A DNA stretch of 64,000 bases, taken from assembly GCA_012964825.1 (NCBI GenBank), contig DTTI01000069.1:1-64000 (forward strand), given 5' to 3'. The notes below the pieces were generated by a model. The model did not search any database and had not been told where the DNA came from. It saw only the letters and a program-made list of their open reading frames with translations. The stretch's first letter is position 1. Each line of letters starts with the position of its first letter. Source of the stretch: Candidatus Neomarinimicrobiota bacterium (GTDB lineage: Bacteria > Fidelibacterota > Marinisomatia > Marinisomatales > S15-B10). The position numbers were made by a program, and so were the translations under genes. Shown here piece by piece: positions 8,613 to 16,157 of the stretch.

Positions 8613-9513
8613 CTATCCCCCGTTTGGTGCCACCGTACCCCACCATAAGAAACACGCCCAAGAGCACAATAAAACCGCTCACCAAAAGATGGTAGGTGGG
8701 TACCGTTCCGAAAATGATCCACGCCAGAAGGGCCGTCAGTGGAGGCTGGGTACAAGTGATGATGGCTACTTGGGACGGCCGTATCCGCTCCAGGAGCCAG
8801 TACCACAAAAAGTACGCCAGTCCTGAAGCAAAGACTCCTATGTAAACGATAGAGAGCCAGACGGTGGCGTTCGTTTGAGAATAGTCGGCAGTCATCACCG
8901 GGATGAGCCCAAACGGCAAATAGAGGAACAGACCAAACGTAAGGACAACGAATGTGGTTTCAAGGGAACCGTACCGCTCCACGATAGGCTTCCCCAGAGC
9001 AGTATATAGGGCCCACGACAGCACGGCTACAATGATTAACATATCGCCCAGAACCGTCCCTTTATTGAAAGAGATCAGTTCTCCGGCAAAAAGGACCGCC
9101 ACCCCTATCATTGCGAGTCCGATTCCAGCCCACTTCCACCATCGCAATTTTTCCACTCTAAGCCAGACCGTTAGGAGCAACACCCACGCCGGCGTGGTAG
9201 CATACATGAGGGCGGGATGAGATGCAGGTGTGTAATGAATACCTATGAGGAATGTCATCTGATTTACAGGAACCGCCAGAAACGCCAGTGTCACAAACCG
9301 CCACCGGTCCACCGGATGTAGTGTAATTTTCTTCCCCGTCATTTTCATGAGCAGAAACAGCGTTGCACTTCCAATGACAAATCGGTAAAAAGCTACCACC
9401 CAGGGAGAAAGCTTCATGACCGCTTCCTTCGCGGCAATGTGTGTGAGTGAAAAGAAAAGTGAAACAGCGAAGATCGCCAGAAAAATAGTTGCTTTATTGT
9501 CCTTTGTTTTCAC
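8602..9513 (-). CDS. DMT superfamily (EamA) transporter
   Basis: The 303-residue product has ten membrane segments arranged as two EamA repeats, the family that exports or exchanges amino acids, nucleotides and other metabolites. Recognisable features are SPWVVAFYRF in the first repeat and QVAIITCTQPPLTALLAWIIFG in the second. The start is GTG at 9513, inside the end of the ICMT-like gene with a 20-bp overlap, so translation is probably coupled. The substrate is unknown. Confidence 0.92.
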   Translation of the reverse strand: MKTKDNKATIFLAIFAVSLFFSLTHIAAKEAVMKLSPWVVAFYRFVIGSATLFLLMKMTGKKITLHPVDRWRFVTLAFLAVPVNQMTFLIGIHYTPASHPALMYATTPAWVLLLTVWLRVEKLRWWKWAGIGLAMIGVAVLFAGELISFNKGTVLGDMLIIVAVLSWALYTALGKPIVERYGSLETTFVVLTFGLFLYLPFGLIPVMTADYSQTNATVWLSIVYIGVFASGLAYFLWYWLLERIRPSQVAIITCTQPPLTALLAWIIFGTVPTYHLLVSGFIVLLGVFLMVGYGGTKRGIGEA

Positions 9514-10000
9514 TTCGCTTCAGTTTGGGAAAAAACTGTCCGGTTTCCTCCAAGTATTTTTGGTAGTCATCACCAAATTTTCTAAGCATGCTCTCTTCTT
9601 CATTTATAATAGCCCACACCCAGAAAAGACTGACGGGAATCACTGAAAATAACACAAACCAGGACCGGGATAAAAGTACAACAATACCTGTTCCGCTCCA
9701 GATAAAGGCGCCGTAGAAAGGGTGGCGGGTCCAGGCGTAAGGGCCTGTTGTAATCAGCTCCTTACCCTGTATGGAAGGAGGCAGATGTTTCAGGCTCCAG
9801 AGAAGGGTGGCGAAAAAATCGACAGCGAAAAAGACTAATAGAAACCACCACATCCCATCCGGCATCACAATCAGGGGGAGAGACAATATCTGACCGATCC
9901 ACACAGTAACGAACCAGACGAAAAAGGTGATGGTCAGACCTATCTGGCCTGAACCGGAAAGTATTTTATATTGTGAGATGGTCCACTCTTTTAGATACAC
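9494..10000 (-). CDS. Isoprenylcysteine carboxyl methyltransferase (ICMT/PEMT)-like membrane methyltransferase
   Basis: The 168-residue integral membrane protein has four to five membrane segments. The C-terminal family signature GPYAWTRHPFYGA is followed by a conserved acidic stretch, INEEESMLRKFGDDYQKY. Bacterial members of this family are SAM-dependent methyltransferases of mostly unknown lipid or small-molecule substrates. The start is GTG at 10000 without a clear Shine-Dalgarno. It lies 21 nt downstream of the DUF4249 gene and overlaps the DMT gene, so it joins the outer-membrane receptor genes to the exporter genes in one probable operon. Confidence 0.9.
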   Translation of the reverse strand: MYLKEWTISQYKILSGSGQIGLTITFFVWFVTVWIGQILSLPLIVMPDGMWWFLLVFFAVDFFATLLWSLKHLPPSIQGKELITTGPYAWTRHPFYGAFIWSGTGIVVLLSRSWFVLFSVIPVSLFWVWAIINEEESMLRKFGDDYQKYLEETGQFFPKLKRSENKGQ

Positions 10001-10021
10001 ATGACTGAAAGAGGGTGGAAT

Positions 10022-11113
10022 TTAATGCTTGAGCTTTGAATCAGGTGCAATATAGACAAGGAATCCTCTGGACGCTCGGGAGAAGAGGAGGCCGTATCCA
10101 TCCACTATATTCCCTTCAGGGAGGAGAAACTGGTTCTGCGCCACTGGGTCACCACTGTAGTAGTTGTAATAAGCTTCGTCTGTAGCAGAAAGTGTAATGA
10201 GATGCATACCGTAATAGTTGAAAAAAAGCCAACTCATGGGAACCGGAGATTCGACCACCTGCCACATAAATGGATTAATACGGTAGGGATCACCGTTTTC
10301 CAGACGCAGGTAGTCCTCTTTCCAGATGCGGTAAAGAAAAGTTGTGTCATAGATAAGATTGACAAAGGTGGAGTCGCGGACACCGTTCCTATTGTAATCA
10401 AAAAACTCGTTGCCGTTGTTATCACTGTATGGTTCCAGACCCCGTTCCTCAGCCTGCAGAGCTAAGGAAGATATCAGCACTGTATTATAATTTTCGGAGT
10501 TGAAATTCAAGAAGAAAAGAGGAAAAGAAGCAAAACTGCCAACGTAACACCTCTCATCCTTGTAAATTGCCGTTGAGATCTTCGTAATGTCAATTTTCGA
10601 AAACACTTCTTCAAAACTATCCGCCTGCCGGAGCCAGGTAATATCAAAGTTGTCCGTATTGACAACGTCCACCACCCTTTCCTCTCCGTCGCAGATGTAT
10701 GTCTCGCCCATTGGGCTGAAAAATTCAATCTTCTCAGGAACCGTTGTTTCACCGTACACAGTATATTTTCCCCAGTTCACTTCCAGCCTGTAGGTCTTGC
10801 CCGGCTCAAAGATCACCGAAGGTCTGGGCAGGTAACGTCCCGGGGAGCCGGGAACAGAAAAGAGGGTGTCCCTATCAGTTGATCCCATGTTCTGTATCGT
10901 AACCAATGCGTCGCTCACAAAAAGTGACTTAGGATCCTTATCTTCGGCGATATCCGCTGAAAGGGAAACGGTACAGGTGTCACCCAGTACACCCATGGGG
11001 AACCCGGCCGTCAAACTGGCGTACACCACCAGTTTTTCATCATAAACCGCAGGATCTTCCTCGATACAGCCAAAAAAGAGTAAGATTGGGAAAATTAACC
11101 GTCCCTTTTTCAT
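10022..11113 (-). CDS. DUF4249 family lipoprotein, partner of TonB receptor
   Basis: The 363-residue product has a lipoprotein-like signal (MKKGRLIFPILLFFGC). The beginning of the mature part, EKLVVYASLTAGFP with later DALVTIQN, resembles DUF4249 proteins. These are routinely encoded next to TonB-dependent receptors in Bacteroidetes-type genomes and are thought to be surface partners. I chose the ATG at 11113, one base after the receptor's stop (TGATATG). A start 57 bases further upstream would lie inside the receptor gene and precede the signal. The function is inferred from position; there is no enzymatic motif. Confidence 0.82.
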   Translation of the reverse strand: MKKGRLIFPILLFFGCIEEDPAVYDEKLVVYASLTAGFPMGVLGDTCTVSLSADIAEDKDPKSLFVSDALVTIQNMGSTDRDTLFSVPGSPGRYLPRPSVIFEPGKTYRLEVNWGKYTVYGETTVPEKIEFFSPMGETYICDGEERVVDVVNTDNFDITWLRQADSFEEVFSKIDITKISTAIYKDERCYVGSFASFPLFFLNFNSENYNTVLISSLALQAEERGLEPYSDNNGNEFFDYNRNGVRDSTFVNLIYDTTFLYRIWKEDYLRLENGDPYRINPFMWQVVESPVPMSWLFFNYYGMHLITLSATDEAYYNYYSGDPVAQNQFLLPEGNIVDGYGLLFSRASRGFLVYIAPDSKLKH

Positions 11114-11114
11114 A

Positions 11115-13472
11115 TCAAAAATCAATTGAAATACCAATGGTTGGGATGAGCGGGAAAACAGAAATCTCATTCCGTGTCACCTTACCTTCATCCGGTTCGT
11201 CCACATTGGGTTCCCCGGGGTCTGGTGTTCCATTCCCATTTGTATCGTGACTTTTCACATCCCAGTCGCCATCATCATCCAGTCCGTTGAAAGCACTGCC
11301 GGAGTTGTAGGTATAACGAAAAATGTTCTGCCTGTCGTAGGCGTTGATGACCTGAAAGTAGAGATCCACCTTTTCAAAACGTTTCGACTGAATATGGCGC
11401 ACCACCGAAAAATCAAGCCTGTGGAAAGGAGGGTAACGACCAGAGTTTCTGTCACCCGGTATGGTTCTGAATTTGATGGTTCCTGCTCCAGACACGCCGT
11501 AGTCCAGATCTTCTAAGAAATATCCCAGGATAGGGGTAAACGCCTGACCACTTTGGTATGTCCATTTCCAGTTGAGGTCCCACTTCTTATTGATATTATA
11601 GTTTCCAATGACATTGAAAACGTGACGCCGGTCCCAGTTTGTGAAATAGGTCATATTGTCAAGGGTCTTCCTAGAAATAGAATAGGTATAGGCAAGCCAT
11701 CCATTTAACCTACCCGTCGTTTTCTGAGTAAAAACTTCCAGACCATACGCACTCCCATCAGAGGGCGCGAAATTATCCGACACTTGTTCATCGGAAAGCT
11801 GTTCATCGGTAGAGGCCCTAGTCTCAACAAACGTCAGCATATTCTGAAGATTCTTGTAATAGCCTTCCACCTGAATCTTATAGCTGCTGCCAATGTATTC
11901 CTCGTAACCGAGAACAAGCTGCTGGGAAGCACCTGCTCCAACGGTAGAGTCGATGGCTACCCAGAAGTCGAGAATTGTGGGGTTGTAATCATCCTGAACG
12001 GTTTGAATGAATTGATGATAATTGCCAATAGCAAAATTGATGTAGCGGTCATCCGTCAGTAGGTACTTAACTCCGAGCCTGAGATCAGGAAAAAACATGT
12101 CGGCTTGATCAGTGTATGTGTTCAGCCTAACGCCCGGTTCAAAGATAAATTTCTCTCCAAGTGGCAGCTTTGTTTTGAGATAAAGTCCCATCTCATAGGG
12201 AGACCGGACAATCCTGAAAAGGGTGGTGTCACCGAACGAACTAACGTAATCGAAACCGAGTCTTTTTGCCTGGAACCCGAACTTCCAGACAAGGCTTTTG
12301 CTCTGGAAATAGGAGAAGTTTGCAGAAACTGTCTGATCATCGATAACATTATCGTTGATGAGCCCTGATTCACCGCCCAGGCCGAACAGAGTTTTGAACT
12401 GACTGGTGGCCAAAAGAAAGTTCCCGATAAGCAGATCACTGAACAGTTTTCGGTAGGCCAGGCTGAATGTCTGGTTACCCCATTGGGCGTTGAAGCCGAG
12501 ATCATCAAAATAAAAATCATCCAGGCCACCATAAAAACTAATGCTGATCCTGTCTCTTGTTGAAAGATCCGAAAAAACGTGACCTTGAAGATCGTAAAAA
12601 TAATAAGGCACCTTTGTGGTGGTTAAGTTGAGATCATTGGCCAACTCAAGTGCTTTGTCTATGTAGGTTCGGCGCATGGCCAAAAGCCATGCACCTTTGT
12701 AAAACGGCCCTTCCATGGTGGTCTGTGCTGCCAGCAAAGAAACATTGGCACTTGCGTCAAATTTCTTACGGTTTCCCTCTCTGCTGGTAACGTTCAGTAC
12801 GGCAGAAAGCCTGCCGCCGTACTCAGCATTGTAGCCCCCTTTGATAAGTTCAGCTTCTTTAACGGCGTCCACAATAAAGTTGGAAAAAACACCGCCCAAG
12901 TGAGACGGGTTGTAAACAGTAATGCCATCCAGGAGGATAAGATTCTGGTCCGTGTTACCGCCCCGAATAATGAGGCCGGTACTGAATTCGGAAGAGGTGA
13001 GCACACCCGGCAACGCTTGGATGACTCTGAAGATATCAGGTTCTGCCAGTGCGGGGTAGGCCTTTATTTGGCGGGGGTTCAGGTTAACTTTGCCAGGCTG
13101 GATATTGATCTTCCGCTGAATCTTCTCCCCTTCCACAATCACTTCTTCGGACTCAAGAACAATGGGAGGCAATGCGATGTTTCTGTTTACAACTCCATCC
13201 TCCTTGAAGGTGAATTTTTCACGGTATTCCTCATAGCCGAGATAACTGACGACAAAAGTGTAGTCGCCGAGAGAAATTCCGTCAAGGACATAGTAACCGT
13301 TCCGGTCTGTGGCCATCCCCTGGCCCGTTTCCATGAGAAAAACATTAGCTCCCACAAGTAATTCACCCGTTTCTTCATCGGTGATAAATCCGTTGATGCG
13401 GACGGACTGAGCCCAAGACAAGGAGGAGAGAAAAAAAACAGCTAATACAATCCGATGCTTCACAGGTTTCAC
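11115..13472 (-). CDS. TonB-dependent receptor with N-terminal carboxypeptidase-regulatory-like domain
   Basis: The 785-residue outer-membrane protein takes up a ligand with TonB energy. Order: signal peptide (1-21), regulatory-like beta-sandwich (about 24-105, NGFITDEETGELLVGANVF), plug (about 125-235, with VLTSSEFSTGLIIRGGNTDQNLILLDGI), then a 22-stranded barrel ending in a terminal phenylalanine. The start is GTG at 13472, overlapping the acyltransferase stop as GTGA. The DUF4249 gene starts one base after its stop. The receptor is shorter than SusC-type proteins, and a peptide or lipid-like ligand is as likely as a glycan. The ligand is unknown. Confidence 0.93.
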   Translation of the reverse strand: MKPVKHRIVLAVFFLSSLSWAQSVRINGFITDEETGELLVGANVFLMETGQGMATDRNGYYVLDGISLGDYTFVVSYLGYEEYREKFTFKEDGVVNRNIALPPIVLESEEVIVEGEKIQRKINIQPGKVNLNPRQIKAYPALAEPDIFRVIQALPGVLTSSEFSTGLIIRGGNTDQNLILLDGITVYNPSHLGGVFSNFIVDAVKEAELIKGGYNAEYGGRLSAVLNVTSREGNRKKFDASANVSLLAAQTTMEGPFYKGAWLLAMRRTYIDKALELANDLNLTTTKVPYYFYDLQGHVFSDLSTRDRISISFYGGLDDFYFDDLGFNAQWGNQTFSLAYRKLFSDLLIGNFLLATSQFKTLFGLGGESGLINDNVIDDQTVSANFSYFQSKSLVWKFGFQAKRLGFDYVSSFGDTTLFRIVRSPYEMGLYLKTKLPLGEKFIFEPGVRLNTYTDQADMFFPDLRLGVKYLLTDDRYINFAIGNYHQFIQTVQDDYNPTILDFWVAIDSTVGAGASQQLVLGYEEYIGSSYKIQVEGYYKNLQNMLTFVETRASTDEQLSDEQVSDNFAPSDGSAYGLEVFTQKTTGRLNGWLAYTYSISRKTLDNMTYFTNWDRRHVFNVIGNYNINKKWDLNWKWTYQSGQAFTPILGYFLEDLDYGVSGAGTIKFRTIPGDRNSGRYPPFHRLDFSVVRHIQSKRFEKVDLYFQVINAYDRQNIFRYTYNSGSAFNGLDDDGDWDVKSHDTNGNGTPDPGEPNVDEPDEGKVTRNEISVFPLIPTIGISIDF

Positions 13473-14248
13473 GCCTCGACCCTTTCCTGATCGGGAGCGT
13501 TCCCATTGACTCCGCTTGATGGGGAACCACCCGTACCGATCAGATCAAGAACAGCATCCCGTGTTTGTTTGGCCACGTCGTATCTGTCATCGTACGTTTT
13601 CCCCTCCACAGAGAACGGTTTCCCAATGATGACCCTGAGAGGATTCTTCCAGGTCCCCGTAATGAGCAGATTGTCAATATTGGCCTCTGAGTTAATCGCA
13701 ATAGGAACAACTTCCATGCCTGTTCCTATAGCCAGGACGGCGCCACCGGGCCTGAACGGTCTTATCCCTCCATCCTTGAAATAGGTTCCTTCCGGAAAAA
13801 TCACTACAGATCTTGGGCGGTGTTTCAGTTTTTCCGCTGCCCTCATCATAGTGTATTGAGCACCTGTCGGGTTAGAGCGATCAACAAAGATGTGCCCTTT
13901 CAGCGCCCCATACCAACCGGCGAAGGGAACTTTGCTGAACTCTCCTTTCGCTACAAAAACAATGTCCCGCTTCAGGGCCATATAGAGAAGTGCTATGTCC
14001 GCTTCATGGGTATGATTGCTCATAAAAACATACTTTTCCCCAGGAATTAGGTTTTCCTTCCCTTCCAACCTGTATCGAATGCCCCCCATAAGAAAGACCC
14101 ATTTGGACCAGAGCCAGGTAAGAAACCAGGGACGTCGGTTGCGAAAGAGGACGCTCAAGAGTATATCAAGAGGTGCAAGAAAAATAAAAGCCACGGCCAT
14201 ATTCATCCCGACCCAAGAAATCCTCAGAAAACCAATTATACTACGCAC
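13469..14248 (-). CDS. 1-acyl-sn-glycerol-3-phosphate acyltransferase (PlsC-like)
   Basis: This membrane-associated acyltransferase of phospholipid synthesis transfers an acyl chain to lysophosphatidate or a related acceptor. The 259-residue protein has an N-terminal hydrophobic segment (about 10-35) and the HxxxxD catalytic motif in NHTHEADIALL. The substrate motifs FVDRSNPTG and FPEGTYFKDGG are followed by PIAINSEANID. The start is GTG at 14248. The stop overlaps the start of the TonB receptor gene, so the enzyme heads a coupled set of envelope genes. It may be one of several PlsC paralogues with a special acceptor rather than the housekeeping enzyme. Confidence 0.92.
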   Translation of the reverse strand: MRSIIGFLRISWVGMNMAVAFIFLAPLDILLSVLFRNRRPWFLTWLWSKWVFLMGGIRYRLEGKENLIPGEKYVFMSNHTHEADIALLYMALKRDIVFVAKGEFSKVPFAGWYGALKGHIFVDRSNPTGAQYTMMRAAEKLKHRPRSVVIFPEGTYFKDGGIRPFRPGGAVLAIGTGMEVVPIAINSEANIDNLLITGTWKNPLRVIIGKPFSVEGKTYDDRYDVAKQTRDAVLDLIGTGGSPSSGVNGNAPDQERVEA

Positions 14249-14337
14249 ACCTGCTCAGCCAATAGGACAGTTTTCTTGTATAATCACTTTATGCTCTAAA
14301 GAAAGGAATCACGAAGACGAGAAGAGTATGGTGGCGC

Positions 14338-14859
14338 TTACTTTTCGGCTGGTTCTGGCTTATCCGCAGAAAGGAAATCAAGAATATCTTCGCCATGAGT
14401 GGTCACAGAAACTTTGTCGTAAATCTTCGTGATCTTCCCCTCTTGATCAATAATGAATGTTTTCCGTGCTGCCCACCGTCCTTTGTCAACCCCGTACAGT
14501 TTCCCTGCTTTGTGCTCGCTATCACTTAAAAGTATGAACGGGAGGTTGTACTTATCGCGAAATTTTTTCTGGGACTCAACAGTATCATAACTGATGCCAA
14601 AAACTGTGATCCTCTGCTCCTTGAATCGATTGAAATGATCCCGCAAACTGCAGGCTTCTTTCGTTCACCCTGGGGTATCAGCCTTGGGAAAGAAATAGAC
14701 GACCACGCGCTCCCCACGATAATCAGACAGCCTCCGCTGTTTTCCATCGTGGTCAGGCAGAACGAAGTCGGGTGCTAAATCACCTTCTTTCGGACCGTTC
14801 ACATTGTCACCAACACACAGGCCGAGAGTCAACATTAGGATAGTTCCGTTTCTCAACAT
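14338..14859 (-). CDS. Selenocysteine-containing peroxiredoxin, Bcp type
   Basis: A thiol-type peroxidase that reduces hydrogen peroxide and organic peroxides. Reading through one UGA (14667-14665, codon 65) gives 173 residues that align along the whole Bcp/PrxQ fold. The UGA falls exactly at the peroxidatic position of the PxxxTxxC motif: P58-K-A-D-T62-P-G-Sec65. The resolving cysteine is kept five residues on (Cys70, in TKEACSLRDHF), as in E. coli Bcp. A stem-loop that fits the bacterial SECIS pattern follows (separate entry). An N-terminal hydrophobic stretch of about 18 residues suggests export or membrane anchoring, unlike the usual cytoplasmic Bcp. A second ATG at 14835 is an alternative start, and no strong ribosome site is seen for either. 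The epimerase gene lies 44 nt upstream on the same strand. Read as two separate genes, neither half would make sense. Confidence 0.93.
14640..14654 (-). promoter_or_regulatory. Bacterial SECIS element of the peroxiredoxin gene
   Basis: Ten nucleotides after the UGA, CCTGCA (14654-14649) pairs with TGCGGG (14645-14640), including one U-G pair, around the loop GTT (14648-14646). The first loop base is G and lies 17 nt after the UGA. Known bacterial SECIS elements have a small apical loop 16-37 nt after UGA with a G in its first two positions, so this fits. It would recruit SelB with Sec-tRNA. Confidence 0.8.
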
Positions 14860-14903
14860 TTTATTTGTGATAAAATAGTGTTCAATTTATGGAGCATTAC
14901 TCT

Positions 14904-15836
14904 TTAATCAGCCAGTAAATAGCTCAGGGACTTTTGGTCAAAATGGGTTGGCTCTACACCAAACATCTCGAAAATGTCCTTGGAAACGCAGGTGTTCCCT
15001 TCCATAAGCATCGTTATCTGATCCCGCGTGATTGGAAAGAAGGAAAATCTGTCCATTAGGACGGCTACAGATTTTACCCCCAGAGCTGGTGCCGGAACTG
15101 TCCACTTGTTTTTGCCCAATGCTTTTCCAATAGTCTTAATAATTGCCTTCCAATCAAGGTTTTCAGGACCACCCAGTTCATAGATCTGACCGATGGTCTC
15201 TTTCCTGCCTAGAGATTGAACGAAGATGGAGGAAACGTCTTTTACATGGACAGGAGACATTTCGAACTTGCCGGCATCATTGGGCATAAGACCGGAATAA
15301 AAAAGAGGCGCCGGCAGGGGCAACCGAATAAGCTGATCACGTAACTGAGTGCAGAATTCGGGACGGTCTTGGCCTCTAGGGTCACCAAAAATGAGTGACG
15401 GACGAAAAATGGTATAGTCCAGACCTGTGGTTTTCAAATACTCCTCGGCAAGATATTTGGTTCGCTGATACTCTGTTCCATCAGCCTTAACTCCATTGGC
15501 ACTCATAAGAATAAATCGCTTACTCCCTAACTCTTCAGCGACAGCCATACAGGTCTTGGCTCCACGGAAGTGAAGGTCCTCGTAGGTAATACCTTTTCCA
15601 GGAAATTGGCGAATAATACCAATGCAGTAGATCACAGCATCAGAACCTGAAATCACTGAATGAACGACATCCCGATCATTAATATCGCCACTGATGATTT
15701 CACATTCGTCATTTCTAGAGATTTTTCGCTCACTACCCGCCCTCACCAGGAGTCTGGGTTGGTGCCCGTTGTCCAGCAGTTCATCTAAGATGTAACTGCC
15801 TACAAATCCGGTTCCACCAAAGAGTGCTACATTCAT
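14904..15836 (-). CDS. NAD(P)-binding SDR/NmrA-like epimerase family protein
   Basis: The 310-residue protein has an N-terminal Rossmann motif (LFGGTGFVGSYILDEL) and belongs to the atypical short-chain dehydrogenases of the complex I NDUFA9/NmrA type. The region RFILMSANGVKADGTEYQRTKYLAEEYL carries a YxxxK-like pair. Members are oxidoreductases, quinone-related proteins or redox sensors, and the substrate is unclear here. The gene is followed closely by the selenocysteine peroxiredoxin and preceded by a truncated SRPBCC gene. Epimerase plus SRPBCC pairs are common in bacteria, so an intact pair probably once stood here. Confidence 0.85.
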   Translation of the reverse strand: MNVALFGGTGFVGSYILDELLDNGHQPRLLVRAGSERKISRNDECEIISGDINDRDVVHSVISGSDAVIYCIGIIRQFPGKGITYEDLHFRGAKTCMAVAEELGSKRFILMSANGVKADGTEYQRTKYLAEEYLKTTGLDYTIFRPSLIFGDPRGQDRPEFCTQLRDQLIRLPLPAPLFYSGLMPNDAGKFEMSPVHVKDVSSIFVQSLGRKETIGQIYELGGPENLDWKAIIKTIGKALGKNKWTVPAPALGVKSVAVLMDRFSFFPITRDQITMLMEGNTCVSKDIFEMFGVEPTHFDQKSLSYLLAD

Positions 15837-15839
15837 TAT

Positions 15840-16073
15840 CTAATCCTTTTCTTCTTCCAACTTACCAAAAGTTTCTTCAAGCTTTTTCTTACGACAGTTG
15901 AAAATGTCCTCCAACTGCTTACGGACCATAAGCCAGTGCATAAATTGCCCCAGCTGGCCTAGGGGTATGGCGTAGGTGACAGTGTCCGTCATGAGCGTCT
16001 CTATTGAGAGGGGAAAGTATAGTGACAAATTGTTCATGCTAAACATAATTTTCTCGATTTCTAGTCTGGTCAA
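15840..16073 (-). pseudogene. C-terminal remnant of an SRPBCC (cyclase/dehydrase-like) gene
   Basis: The last 50 or so codons encode TDTVTYAIPLGQLGQFMHWL followed by VRKQLEDIFNCRKKKLEE. This is the characteristic C-terminal strand and helix of the SRPBCC ligand-binding family (COG4276 type). The N-terminal two thirds of the fold are missing. The codons before it (about 16010-16073) have no family resemblance, and a stop codon lies just upstream. The start of the divergent M20 gene occupies the space where the missing part should be, so a deletion or rearrangement has probably joined them. A short peptide of 65-77 residues could still be made, but it could not form the fold. Confidence 0.6.
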
Positions 16074-16157
16074 TTAGAGTGTATGTTTTCAAAATGGTCA
16101 TTTGACGGGCCAAACTGTTCAACTAACTTTCGCCAATTCAAGTTAAGGAGTGAGACT

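Noticed and set aside
14338-14859. Peroxiredoxin as two separate genes or a pseudogene
   Set aside because: Family sequence is continuous through the UGA with no other stop or frameshift, the UGA is exactly at the catalytic cysteine, and a SECIS-like hairpin follows. Decay would not choose that codon.
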